Origin: Bacillota bacterium
Lineage (GTDB): Bacteria > Bacillota_I > Bacilli_A > Erysipelotrichales > Erysipelotrichaceae
Assembly: GCA_023388535.1 (NCBI GenBank)
Contig: JAEWFZ010000016.1
Coordinates: 1 to 5,456 of the forward strand
Reading direction: 5' to 3'
Length of the DNA stretch: 5,456 nt
Part shown: piece after piece, positions 5,405-5,456 of the stretch
How the letters are laid out: every line of letters begins with the position of its first letter
How positions within the stretch are numbered: the first letter of the stretch is position 1
Notes under the pieces: generated by a model
Database searches by the model: none
The model's input: only the letters and a program-made list of their open reading frames with translations
Told to the model about the DNA's origin: nothing
Program-made: the position numbers and the translations under genes

Positions 5405-5456
5405 ATTTGCTCTTGTAATCTTGTTATAAATTAAATTTCATCTTTAAGATAAATAC

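Noticed and set aside
5422..5430. TGTTATAAA on the plus strand near the right edge, resembling the extended -10 boxes
   Set aside because: No -35, no ATG at the +7 distance seen in the other two cases, and no gene visible before the edge.

Overview
The window reads as an ordinary chromosomal segment of a low-GC Gram-positive-type bacterium (Bacillota, or a relative near Erysipelotrichia or Acholeplasma/Izemoplasma). The basis is AT-rich DNA, TTGACA/TATAAT promoters, GGAGG-type ribosome binding sites, a transcriptional guanine riboswitch and short intrinsic terminators. Tryptophan is written TGG throughout, so the Mycoplasma UGA code is not indicated. No mobile element, tRNA, rRNA or CRISPR array is visible.

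Layout. Bases 1-196 are a non-coding or edge region with direct repeats, a possible terminator and a possible divergent partial gene. A family 4 glycosyltransferase gene (212-1219, +), probably for membrane glycolipid synthesis, follows and converges on a MATE efflux transporter gene (1265-2671, -); the two share one bidirectional hairpin. The MATE gene is divergent from mutY (2756-3757, +), the adenine glycosylase that removes A opposite 8-oxoguanine. mutY overlaps tail to tail by 12 bp with a COG2252-type purine permease gene (3746-5122, -). The permease has a consensus promoter at 5314-5286, a purine riboswitch of the guanine/hypoxanthine type at 5270-5192 and a terminator at 5180-5157, so it is most likely a guanine/hypoxanthine importer shut off by its own substrate. 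The remaining right end (about 5338-5456) holds only a weak hairpin.

The four genes do not form an operon or pathway; each has its own orientation and promoter. I found no convincing new multi-gene system. The novelty is in the regulatory DNA: (1) a matching 18-nt block in front of mutY and the glycosyltransferase that puts an AUG at the predicted transcription start; (2) a purine aptamer with a reversed P1 closing pair whose 3' strand can also pair with the terminator loop; (3) mutY and the permease gene each apparently carrying the other's terminator inside their coding sequence; (4) repeated AGTTTAACTTTT elements upstream of the glycosyltransferase.
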